Source: Erythrobacter sp.
GTDB lineage: Bacteria; Pseudomonadota; Alphaproteobacteria; Sphingomonadales; Sphingomonadaceae
DNA length: 64,000 nt
Reading direction: 5' to 3'
NCBI GenBank assembly: GCA_029937545.1
Contig: JAPYPR010000001.1
Location: 299,242-363,241 of the forward strand
Below, piece by piece: positions 55,712 through 63,734 of this stretch. Numbering within the stretch: position 1 is the first letter of the stretch; each line of letters starts with the position of its first letter. Under the pieces are notes generated by a model. It saw only the letters and a program-made list of their open reading frames with translations. It had not been told where the DNA came from and did no database searches. The position numbers and the translations under genes were made by a program.

Positions 55712-57577
55712 ATGGAACAGACACTTGTCATAGCGATGGTCGGCATCCTGGGCATCGGCGCCCAGTGGCTCGCCTGGCGGACCGGCTGGCCGGCGATCGT
55801 ACTGATGCTGGCGGCGGGTTTCCTCGCGGGGCCGGTGCTGGGCGTATTCGACCCCGAGCACGCCTTCGGTAGCCTGCTCGAACCGATGGTCGCGATCGGT
55901 GTGGCCCTCATCCTGTTCGAAGGCGGGCTGAGCCTCGATTTCCGGGAGCTTCGCCATACCGGCAGCGCCGTCATACGGCTCGCGACCGTCGGCGTCATCC
56001 TCGGCTGGCTCTTCGGTGCGCTGGCGGGGATCTATATCGCCGGCCTCGCTCCCGAAGTCGCGATCCTGTTCGGCGGCATTCTGGTTGTCACCGGCCCGAC
56101 CGTGGTCATTCCGCTGCTCCGCCAAAGTTCGGTAAAGTCGCGGCCTGCATCGATCCTCAAATGGGAAGCGATCGTCAACGACCCCACCGGCGCATTGTGC
56201 GCGGTCATCGCTTACGAATATTTCCGCAAGGTCGCCGAATCGCCCGGTGCCAGCCTCTTCGAAGTCGTGCCGCCGCTCATCATCGCAGCCGTCATCGCAG
56301 GGCTCATCGGTTATGTCGCTGCCGTGGCCATCGCCTGGGCCTTCCCACGCGGGGCCGTGCCCGAATATCTCAAGGTCCCGGTTCTCCTGACGACGGTGAT
56401 CTGCGTCTTCGTAATCTCGAACCTGATCGAGCACGAAGCCGGTCTCGTCGCCGTCACGGTGATGGGCGTTGCCCTGGCGAACATGCACGTTTCCAGCCTG
56501 CGCAGCATCCATCCCTTCAAGGAGAATGTCGCGGTCTTGCTGGTGTCGGGAATTTTCATCCTGCTCTCGGCGTCCCTGGAGCCGGCCGACGTCCGCTATT
56601 TCAACTGGTCGATCGCGGCATTCCTGCTGGCGCTGCTCTTCGTCGTGCGGCCGGCGACCATAATCCTGAGCCTGCTGGGAAGCTCGATCCCTTGGAACGA
56701 GCGCCTGTTCCTCGCCTGGATCGCACCGCGCGGCATTGTGCTGGTCGCCATCTCCGGCCTGTTCGCGCTGCGTCTGTCCGAACTGGGCTTCAGCGACGGC
56801 AATTTGCTGATCGGGCTGAGTTTCGCCGTAGTCGTCGTGACAATCGTGGCACATGGCTTCACCGTCGACATCGTTGCGCGATGGCTCAACGTGAAGGGAG
56901 CAAGCCGTCCCGGCATCCTGTTCGTCGGCAGCACACCATGGACGATCGCCTTGGCCGAACAGATCCGCGATCTCAAAGCGCCGGTGCTGGTAGTCGACGC
57001 CAGCTGGCAGCGGCTGGGCCTCGCCCGCCAGAAGGGTTTGCCGTTCTATCACGGCGAGATTCTCAACGAGGCGACCGAGCATAATCTCGAGCTAGCGCCG
57101 TACCAGAACCTCGTCGCGGCAACCGAGAACGAGGCATACAACACGCTCGTTTGCAACGAGTTCGCGCATGAGATCGGACGAGACAAGGTCTTCCAGCTCG
57201 GCGAATCCGCCGACGAGGACGACAAGCACGCGCTTCCGATCGGTCTGCGCGGGCGCGCGCTCTTCGAATCCGGCTTCGGGGTCGAGGATGTGAACGAGCG
57301 CCAGGCGCAGGGCTGGGTCTTCCGCAAGACGAAACTGTCCGACGAATTCGATTTCGAGGCAGCCCAGGAGCGGTTGCCCGAAGCGGCCAACATGCTGCTG
57401 TTGATGCGGGAGAACGGGACGATCCGTTTCTTCACCCATGCCGCGCGCCCCGAACCGCGCGCCGGCGATACGATTATCAGCTTCTCCCCGCCGCAGGAGC
57501 GCACCCCGGAGGGCGTGGCGGCGAAGCGCGCAAGTAAGAAAAAGCCGCGTGAAGACGGCAAGGAGGCACCGGCATGA
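55712..57577 (+). CDS. Cation:proton antiporter with C-terminal TrkA-N-like domain
   Basis: 621 residues. The first 400 or so form about 12 membrane helices of the CPA1/NhaP type, with the ion-site segments GPTVVIPLLRQS, KWEAIVNDPTGALCAV (Asn-Asp pair) and APRGIVLVAISGLFAL. A cytosolic Rossmann-like domain follows (about 405-530: GILFVGSTPWTIALAEQI, NLVAATENEAYNTLVC), which senses nucleotide in related K/H antiporters. It probably exchanges Na or K for protons and handles pH or salt stress. It overlaps the OmpA gene by ATGA. Confidence 0.88.
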   Translation: MEQTLVIAMVGILGIGAQWLAWRTGWPAIVLMLAAGFLAGPVLGVFDPEHAFGSLLEPMVAIGVALILFEGGLSLDFRELRHTGSAVIRLATVGVILGWLFGALAGIYIAGLAPEVAILFGGILVVTGPTVVIPLLRQSSVKSRPASILKWEAIVNDPTGALCAVIAYEYFRKVAESPGASLFEVVPPLIIAAVIAGLIGYVAAVAIAWAFPRGAVPEYLKVPVLLTTVICVFVISNLIEHEAGLVAVTVMGVALANMHVSSLRSIHPFKENVAVLLVSGIFILLSASLEPADVRYFNWSIAAFLLALLFVVRPATIILSLLGSSIPWNERLFLAWIAPRGIVLVAISGLFALRLSELGFSDGNLLIGLSFAVVVVTIVAHGFTVDIVARWLNVKGASRPGILFVGSTPWTIALAEQIRDLKAPVLVVDASWQRLGLARQKGLPFYHGEILNEATEHNLELAPYQNLVAATENEAYNTLVCNEFAHEIGRDKVFQLGESADEDDKHALPIGLRGRALFESGFGVEDVNERQAQGWVFRKTKLSDEFDFEAAQERLPEAANMLLLMRENGTIRFFTHAARPEPRAGDTIISFSPPQERTPEGVAAKRASKKKPREDGKEAPA

Positions 57578-58206
57578 GGCCGCTAGATACCCTTTCAGCA
57601 ATCCTTGCCCTAGTGGCCGGGTCGGCCTTGCTTGCCGCTTGTGGCGATCGTGAAAGCGAACCGCCGCCTGCGCCGGAGCCGAGCGAGGAGCCGCGCTCCA
57701 TCTTCACCGATGGCGAAACCGCTGAGGGCGCTGAATCAGCGCCGCTCATCGCCCCGCTCGAGACGACAATCGCCTTTTCGGACGGAGCCGAGCTAACCGA
57801 AGCGGCACGGGCCGAGCTCGCAACCATCCTGCGCTCGCCCCAGATCGCGCAAGGTGGCGAAATCGTCCTGCGTGGGCATTCGGACGCGGGTGGCAGCGAC
57901 GAGGCGAATATGCGCGCGTCGCAGGAACGGGCCGAAGCGACTGCGGCGTTTCTGGTCGATGGCGGCGTGGCTGAAGACCGGATCGAGATCATCGCATTCG
58001 GCGAGCAAAATCCCATAGCCCCGAACGCACTGCCGGATGGAACTCCCAATAAAGAGGGGCGTCGCCAGAACCGGCGCGTCGAGATCTACGTCGCCGCGCC
58101 CGATGGCCCCGAGACGCCTGCTGCGACGGAAGAGCCGACCATTGCGGAAACGCTGGCGGGTGAACTGGAAGGCGAGACTGCCGAGGCGGACAACTCTCCG
58201 CAATAG
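57574..58206 (+). CDS. OmpA family lipoprotein
   Basis: 210 residues: signal peptide with lipobox LAAC (about Cys23), a Pro/Glu-rich linker, then an OmpA-like peptidoglycan-binding domain (about 65-170: EIVLRGHSDAGGSDEANMRA, GRRQNRRVEIYV), and an acidic tail. ATGA overlap with the antiporter gene suggests co-expression; a link between envelope anchoring and ion homeostasis is only suggested by that. Confidence 0.87.
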   Translation: MRPLDTLSAILALVAGSALLAACGDRESEPPPAPEPSEEPRSIFTDGETAEGAESAPLIAPLETTIAFSDGAELTEAARAELATILRSPQIAQGGEIVLRGHSDAGGSDEANMRASQERAEATAAFLVDGGVAEDRIEIIAFGEQNPIAPNALPDGTPNKEGRRQNRRVEIYVAAPDGPETPAATEEPTIAETLAGELEGETAEADNSPQ

Positions 58207-58293
58207 CAGTCCGACAAAGAAGCCTTGTTGACGAAGGGGCCGAAGCGGTGGCAAGGGCGTTGCTGTCGCAAAGGTCATGCGCGCCGAGATCGA

Positions 58294-58367
58294 GCGGGTA
58301 TAGCATAGTGGTAATGCTCCAGCCTTCCAAGCTGGCTAGAGGGGTTCGATTCCCCTTACCCGCTCCA
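58294..58367 (+). tRNA. tRNA-Gly (anticodon TCC)
   Basis: A 74-base cloverleaf: acceptor GCGGGTA/TACCCGC then T and encoded CCA; D-arm with AGTGGTAA; anticodon arm CCAGC-CTTCCAA-GCTGG (anticodon TCC); T-arm GGGGTTCGATTCCCC. It stands alone between the OmpA gene and the converging panC. Confidence 0.97.
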
Positions 58368-58375
58368 GCCTCTCC

Positions 58376-59224
58376 TCACTTCACTGCCTTATTGTCGATC
58401 AGGCGTGTGCCGCCGATGCGCGCCGCGACGAACAGCCGGGCATTGCGATTGTCTCTGTCCAGCGGGGCCAAGCTGTCCGCATCGCGCAGCTCGGCATAGT
58501 CTACCGAATCGAAACCGGAAACGCCCAGCACTTCGCGCAGATTGCCGAGCGGTCTTTCGGCATCTCCGCCCTCCACCAGGACGGCAATCGCGTCTTGCAT
58601 CGCTCTGGGAAGAGCCGCAGCGGCCTCGCGCTGCTCTGGCGATAGATAGGCATTGCGGCTGCTCATCGCGAGGCCGTCGCTCTCGCGCACGATGGCAACG
58701 CCATGGATTGCATCGACCTGCGGCCGGACGAGGTCGAGGTCGCGCGCCATCCGGCGGATGACCGCCAGTTGCTGCCAGTCCTTCTCGCCGAAAAAAGCCA
58801 TGTCGGGCTGGACCTGGTTGAACAGCTTGCACACCACGGTCGCCACGCCGTCGAAGTGGCCTGGGCGGTCGCCGCCGCACAGGCCTTCGCTCACGCCCGC
58901 CACCGAGATATTGGTCGCATAGCCCGGCGGATAGACTTCGGCCGGTGGCGGTGCCCACAGCAGCGCCACGCCCTCGTGTTCGAGCAATTCGGAATCGCGG
59001 GCGAGCTGGCGGGGATAGGCGTCCAGATCCTCGCCCTCGCCGAACTGCCGCGGATTAACGAAGATCGATACCGCCACATGGTCCGCCGCCGCTTTCGCCG
59101 CGCGCACCAGCGTCAGATGGCCCTCGTGGAGCGCGCCCATCGTCGGCACCAGCGCCAGCGTGCCCTCGCTTCGCAGCGTATCGGTCGCAGGGCGAAGCTC
59201 GGCGAGCGTCGTGATGGTATCCAA
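58376..59224 (-). CDS. panC: Pantoate--beta-alanine ligase
   Basis: 282 residues. The nucleotidyltransferase motif MGALHEGHLTLVRAA near residue 30, NPRQFGEGEDLDAYPR and FGEKDWQQLAVIRRM are diagnostic. It condenses pantoate and beta-alanine with ATP to pantothenate, a CoA precursor. It lies downstream of the CsgG-like gene on the same strand but is separated from it by a strong terminator at 59241-59280. Confidence 0.95.
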   Translation of the reverse strand: MDTITTLAELRPATDTLRSEGTLALVPTMGALHEGHLTLVRAAKAAADHVAVSIFVNPRQFGEGEDLDAYPRQLARDSELLEHEGVALLWAPPPAEVYPPGYATNISVAGVSEGLCGGDRPGHFDGVATVVCKLFNQVQPDMAFFGEKDWQQLAVIRRMARDLDLVRPQVDAIHGVAIVRESDGLAMSSRNAYLSPEQREAAAALPRAMQDAIAVLVEGGDAERPLGNLREVLGVSGFDSVDYAELRDADSLAPLDRDNRNARLFVAARIGGTRLIDNKAVK

Positions 59225-59240
59225 GGCAATCTCTCCGGCG

Positions 59241-59280
59241 AAAAGAAAAAGGGCGGCGCGGCCGTTAGCCGCACCGCCCC
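59241..59280 (-). terminator. Terminator between the CsgG-like gene and panC
   Basis: On the minus strand GGGCGG plus GCGGC pairs with GCCGC plus CCGCCC (one mismatch between the two blocks) and is followed by TTTTTCTTTT (59250-59241). A clear intrinsic terminator for the CsgG-like gene. Confidence 0.87.
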
Positions 59281-59304
59281 TCTATCGCGTGTTGGCCTGC
59301 TGGA

Positions 59305-60078
59305 CTAGCGCGCCTCTGGCGCCGCTGCGGCTGCATCTTCCGGCAAGCCGCCCAGCTGGTAAACGAGGTCGCTATAGGCGTTGAGATAGGCGAGGACAAT
59401 AATCTGTCCGATCGCCGTATTCTCGTAGCTGCCGAAGCCGCCCGCGGCCCCGCCGCCGCCGCCGAACAGGCCACCGCCAGCTGCCCAGCCGAGGTCCTTC
59501 TTACGGAAATAACCTTCGACCAGTGCTTCTTCGACCGTGGTGCGGGCATTAACGATCGAGAGCGTAACGTTCGCTTCGCCCTTCTTGACCCGGATCCCTC
59601 CGGCCAGCGCGCCTGCGGTGCGACCGAATAGGCCGCCAACCACGCCGCCAAGGACGCCGCCGCCACCGCCGGAGTTCGAATTGGCCGAGACGATGTCGGG
59701 CTGGAGGAAGTAGTCGGCTGCCCGAACCTGCCCGCGACCGAGGTTCGAGCCTGCCTGCAACTCGCCCTGGTCGGCCAGTGCCCGCTCCATCGCGCGGCTC
59801 TGCATCGAGCGGCCGCGATTGACCAGCGTGAAGCATCCCGACCGTTGTACGAACACGCGGATGATCGCTTCGGGGCTGCCGAGATTGAACTCGCGCCACC
59901 ATTGATTGTCCGGCTCGACGATCGCGACCGTGCCCAGGTTGCGCGTGCAACGCGGAATCTCCATCGTGGCACGGTCCTGCGCCTTGCGCCCGGACGAGCG
60001 GCCCTGCGCATTGACCGGCTCGGCTGCCATGCTGAAGGACGCGACCACGGCCAGCGCCGCCACTGCGAACTTATTCAT
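59305..60078 (-). CDS. CsgG/HfaB-like secreted protein
   Basis: 257 residues with a signal peptide (about 1-25, ending PVNAQ). The mature part resembles CsgG: LGTVAIVEPD, then SGCFTLVNRGRSMQSRAMERALADQ, GQVRAADYFLQPDIVSAN, a glycine-rich stretch (GGGGGVLGGVVGGLFG), IRVKKGEANVTLSIVNARTT and a C-terminal helix IIVLAYLNAYSDLVYQLG. CsgG proteins form outer-membrane export pores for curli-type subunits, but CsgG itself is a lipoprotein and no lipobox cysteine is seen here. There are no curli genes nearby. Confidence 0.72.
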   Translation of the reverse strand: MNKFAVAALAVVASFSMAAEPVNAQGRSSGRKAQDRATMEIPRCTRNLGTVAIVEPDNQWWREFNLGSPEAIIRVFVQRSGCFTLVNRGRSMQSRAMERALADQGELQAGSNLGRGQVRAADYFLQPDIVSANSNSGGGGGVLGGVVGGLFGRTAGALAGGIRVKKGEANVTLSIVNARTTVEEALVEGYFRKKDLGWAAGGGLFGGGGGAAGGFGSYENTAIGQIIVLAYLNAYSDLVYQLGGLPEDAAAAAPEAR

Positions 60079-60299
60079 CGTAAGGTATCCCCCATTCCAA
60101 CTTTACGGCGGCCGACTCTTGCTGCGACCGCAGATCAAATGCAACCCGGATGCTTAAGATAAGCACGGCTTTTGCCGAAGGCTTGTATAGCAACGCCAAA
60201 TCCCGATTATTCCCTGGACGACCCGCTCGGTCCGTTGCGGCGCAGCGGTGGGTTGGATAGGGAAGGGCCGACAACTCGTTATACAGGTATTCTCGCTCG

Positions 60300-61109
60300 A
60301 TGACGTCCGCCCCCCACCGTATTGTTTTCGCCAATGAAAAGGGCGGTACGGGTAAATCGACGACAGCTGTCCATGTCGCTGTAGCCTTGGCATTTCGCGG
60401 GGCCCGCGTGGTCGCTTTCGACCTCGACCATCGCCAGCGCACCATGTGGCGATATTTCGAGAATCGGGCCGATACGATGGCGCGGCGAGGCATCGAATTG
60501 CCTTCCGCCGAATGCCATGTCGCAGAGGGAATGGACGAAAGTCAGTTCGAAGCGTTCGTCGGTGAGCATTCCGCCGGCGCCGATGTCGTCGTCGTCGACA
60601 CGCCGGGCCGCGACGATCCGCTGGCGCGCCATGCCGCCACTACTGCCGACACGCTCGTCACCCCGATGAACGACAGCTTCGTCGATTTCGACCTTATCGG
60701 GCAGGTCGAGGGCGAAAGTTTCAAGGTGAAGAAGCTCTCCTTCTATGCCGAGCTGATCTGGGAGGCACGGATCAAGCGCAGCCGCGCGGGGCTGGAGCAG
60801 AACCGGCGCGAGATGGACTGGGTCGTGGTGCGCAACCGCACCGGCTATACCGAGGCACGCAACATGGCGCGCATCGAACAGGCGCTGACCGAGATGTCGA
60901 AACGCGTGGGCTTCCGCGTGGCGAAGGGCTTGTCCGAACGCGTCATCTATCGCGAGCTGTTCCCTTCGGGCCTGACATTGCTGGACAAGGGGCACCTCGG
61001 CGATCTCGGCACCAGCCACCTCGTCGCGCGGCAGGAACTGCGCACGCTGATCGCGAATCTCCGCTTGCCGGGCGCGTCGGGTGCCCAGCCTGCCGAAAGC
61101 GCTGCCTGA
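60300..61109 (+). CDS. mipZ: Division plane positioning ATPase MipZ
   Basis: 269 residues, ParA/MinD-type P-loop ATPase with deviant Walker A NEKGGTGKSTT (12-22), the Walker B region DVVVVDTPGRDDP and the MipZ-specific RVVAFDLDHRQRTMWRYFENR. It forms a gradient from the ParB-bound origin and keeps FtsZ away from the poles. Start ATG 60300 has only a weak AGG ahead. The next gene, a membrane J-protein, overlaps by one base. It is divergent from the CsgG-like gene over a 221-bp gap in which I see nothing definable. Confidence 0.94.
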   Translation: MTSAPHRIVFANEKGGTGKSTTAVHVAVALAFRGARVVAFDLDHRQRTMWRYFENRADTMARRGIELPSAECHVAEGMDESQFEAFVGEHSAGADVVVVDTPGRDDPLARHAATTADTLVTPMNDSFVDFDLIGQVEGESFKVKKLSFYAELIWEARIKRSRAGLEQNRREMDWVVVRNRTGYTEARNMARIEQALTEMSKRVGFRVAKGLSERVIYRELFPSGLTLLDKGHLGDLGTSHLVARQELRTLIANLRLPGASGAQPAESAA

Positions 61110-61411
61110 TGCTTCGCCTGATCGCCCTGGCCGTGCTGCTCTCGGTCGCCTGCCGGTGGATTTTCGGGCGCTGGCCCTGGGAATATCTCCGTGCGCCGAA
61201 CACCCGCTCGCAAGCGCTGTTCCGGGCACGGAAATTGCTCGGCGTGGGCAAGCAGGCCAATGCGCGCGAGATCCGTGACGCCCACCGCCGAATGACCGCC
61301 ATGATCCATCCGGATCGCGGCGGCACGAATGCCGCAATGCAGGACCTCAATGCCGCGCGCGACCTGCTTCTGGGCGACTTGCCCCACGAACCACCGGAGC
61401 GACCCGAATGA
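61109..61411 (+). CDS. Membrane-anchored J-domain protein
   Basis: 100 residues: an N-terminal hydrophobic helix (about 1-20), a short basic linker, then a J-domain-like region with HPD in MTAMIHPDRGGTNAAM. The HPD tripeptide stimulates DnaK-type ATPases. It is translationally coupled to mipZ upstream and overlaps the mutase gene downstream by four bases. The partner chaperone and target are unknown. Confidence 0.82.
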   Translation: MLRLIALAVLLSVACRWIFGRWPWEYLRAPNTRSQALFRARKLLGVGKQANAREIRDAHRRMTAMIHPDRGGTNAAMQDLNAARDLLLGDLPHEPPERPE

Positions 61412-62814
61412 GCCATGAATTCGACCCCACCGTGCTGCGCGAATACGACATTCGCGGAATCATCGGCGAAACCCTTAGCCCGGACGATGCGCGCGCCATC
61501 GGGCGGACCTTCGGATCGATGCTGCGCGAAGCGGGCGGCTCCCGCGTCGCAGTCGGCTACGACGGGCGCGTGTCCTCTCCGATCCTGGAACACGCGCTTG
61601 TCGAAGGGCTGACGGCGGCCGGCTGCGATGCGGTTCGTGTCGGAATGGGACCGACCCCGATGCTATATTATGCCGAGGCATCGGACAATGAGATCGACGG
61701 CGGCATCCAGATAACCGGCAGCCATAACCCAGCCAATTACAACGGCTTCAAGATGGTATTCCAGGGGCGTCCGTTCTTCGGTGCGGACATTCAGGAACTG
61801 GGCCGCCGGTCTGCCGCCGGCGAATGGGCGGACGGGAGAGGCGACGTCGAAACCCGCGACGTAATGGACGCTTATATCGCCAAGATGGTCGATGCGCTGG
61901 CCGGTATCGACGGGACTTCGCTCGGACAGCTGCGCGTCGGGTGGGACGCGGGCAATGGCGCCGCCGGTCCGGCGCTCGAGCAACTCGTCGAACGGCTGCC
62001 GGGCGAACATCACCTGCTGTTTACCGAAGTCGATGGCAATTTTCCCAATCATCACCCCGATCCGACCGTGGAGGCCAATCTCGAAGACCTGCGCGCGCTT
62101 GTCGCGGACAAGTCGCTCGATTTCGGTATTGCTTTCGACGGGGACGGGGACAGGATCGGGGCGATCGACGGGCAGGGCCGGGTTATCTGGGGCGACCAGC
62201 TGCTGATGATCTACGCCGAGGATTTGCTGGCGCGGCGCGAGGATTCCCCCGTAATCATCGCCGATGTGAAGGCCAGCCGCGCGCTTTACGATCACGTCGC
62301 TGACTGCGGCGGCAAGCCGCTGATGTGGAAGACCGGCCACTCGCTGATTAAGTCCAAAATGAAGGAAACGGGCTCACCGCTGGCGGGCGAAATGAGCGGT
62401 CACGTGTTCTTCGCCGACGAATATTACGGCTTCGACGATGCGCTCTATGCAGGCGTGCGGTTACTCGCGGCTTCGGCCCGGCTCGGCAAGTCGGTCACCG
62501 ATCTGCGCAGCGCGATGCCGGAGATGATCAACACGCCCGAAATGCGCTTCCAGGTCGATGAAAGCCGCAAGTTCGCCGCGATCGAGGAAGTCAAGGAGCG
62601 GCTGAAGGACAGCCCGGACGAGGTCGACGGGACCGATGGCGTGCGCGTGACCAATAACGATGGCTGGTGGCTGCTGCGCGCTTCGAATACGCAGGATGTG
62701 CTCGTCGCTCGCGCGGAAAGCGGAACGCAGGCGGGGCTGACCCGCCTGATGGCGCAGATCGACGAGCAATTGGCGCTGAGCGGGCTGGAGCGCGGCGAAA
62801 GCGTGGGGCACTGA
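61408..62814 (+). CDS. Phosphomannomutase/phosphoglucomutase
   Basis: 468 residues of the alpha-D-phosphohexomutase family, AlgC/PgmG-like. The phosphoserine loop is ITGSHNP (Ser near residue 105), the metal loop FDGDGDRIGAID (about 244-250), the sugar loop GEMSGHVFF, and the phosphate loop RASNTQDVLV. It interconverts mannose or glucose 6- and 1-phosphates for GDP-mannose and UDP-glucose synthesis. The gmd/fcl genes that would use GDP-mannose in this window are decayed. Confidence 0.93.
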   Translation: MSHEFDPTVLREYDIRGIIGETLSPDDARAIGRTFGSMLREAGGSRVAVGYDGRVSSPILEHALVEGLTAAGCDAVRVGMGPTPMLYYAEASDNEIDGGIQITGSHNPANYNGFKMVFQGRPFFGADIQELGRRSAAGEWADGRGDVETRDVMDAYIAKMVDALAGIDGTSLGQLRVGWDAGNGAAGPALEQLVERLPGEHHLLFTEVDGNFPNHHPDPTVEANLEDLRALVADKSLDFGIAFDGDGDRIGAIDGQGRVIWGDQLLMIYAEDLLARREDSPVIIADVKASRALYDHVADCGGKPLMWKTGHSLIKSKMKETGSPLAGEMSGHVFFADEYYGFDDALYAGVRLLAASARLGKSVTDLRSAMPEMINTPEMRFQVDESRKFAAIEEVKERLKDSPDEVDGTDGVRVTNNDGWWLLRASNTQDVLVARAESGTQAGLTRLMAQIDEQLALSGLERGESVGH

Positions 62815-62836
62815 TATCTGATTAGGGGGAACGACG

Positions 62837-63685
62837 ATGCGCAATGTTCTGAAGACGGCTACCTTCAGCCTGGCTCTTGCCATGACGACACCGGCCTGGG
62901 CCCAGGACGAAGTCGAGGTGACGACCGAAATTCCTGCTGGCGATGGCATGGCCGATCTTGCAAAAATGATGGGCGGTATTTTCCAGACCGAGCCGCTGAC
63001 TGCCGAGGAGGAGGCGCGGCTGCCGCAAGCCGAGGCGCTGGTTGGCACCATGATGCCGGAAGGGTTCTACGGCACCATGATGAGCGACATGATGGACAAG
63101 ATAATGCGTCCGATGATGTCGATGTTCACCCAGCCGAAATTCGTTCTCGCGGGCCGATTGGAGATCGACGAAGAGCGGATCGACGCGCTGGACGAGGAAC
63201 AGCGTGCCGAGCTCGCCAGCCTGCTCGATCCCGGTTATGCCGAACGCGCCGATGCAATCATCGCCGTAATGACCGACAAGATGGGCGGTGCCTTCTCGGT
63301 AATGGAAAAGCCGATGCGGAAAGGCTTGTCGAAGGCCTACGCGGTGCGTTTCGACGAGAACCAGTTGGCGGACATTGCCGCTTTCTTCGCGACCCCGACG
63401 GGTGAAATCTACGCGCGCGAACAAATGGCGCTGTTTGCCGATCCGCAAGTGATGCAATCGAGCATGCAGGCCCTGCCCGCGATCATGGGCAGTTTCGGGG
63501 ACATGGAGACCGCAATGACGGAGGCCATGGCAACATTGCCGGCCGAACGTAGCTATGCCGATCTTACCGAAGCGCAACGAGCGAGAATGGCCGAATTGCT
63601 AGGCGTCGATGCCGCGGCATTGGAAGGCGTGGTCAAGCCACCAAAACCTATGGACGAAGCTGACGGCGAACTGGAAGAAATGTAG
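62837..63685 (+). CDS. Secreted DUF2059 domain protein
   Basis: 282 residues. Signal peptide ending AWAQ (about residue 22). The middle is Met-rich (FYGTMMSDMMDKIMRPMMSM), and the DUF2059-like part is at about 165-225: KGLSKAYAVRFDENQLADIA, then FFATPTGEIYAREQMALFAD. Family function is unknown. It starts 23 bases after the mutase and is followed by a Pro/Glu repeat gene. Confidence 0.82.
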   Translation: MRNVLKTATFSLALAMTTPAWAQDEVEVTTEIPAGDGMADLAKMMGGIFQTEPLTAEEEARLPQAEALVGTMMPEGFYGTMMSDMMDKIMRPMMSMFTQPKFVLAGRLEIDEERIDALDEEQRAELASLLDPGYAERADAIIAVMTDKMGGAFSVMEKPMRKGLSKAYAVRFDENQLADIAAFFATPTGEIYAREQMALFADPQVMQSSMQALPAIMGSFGDMETAMTEAMATLPAERSYADLTEAQRARMAELLGVDAAALEGVVKPPKPMDEADGELEEM

Positions 63686-63734
63686 GGGCACGGTGTTCGG
63701 GAAGCGCCGGCGGGATTTGACAGGCTGTGGCTGA

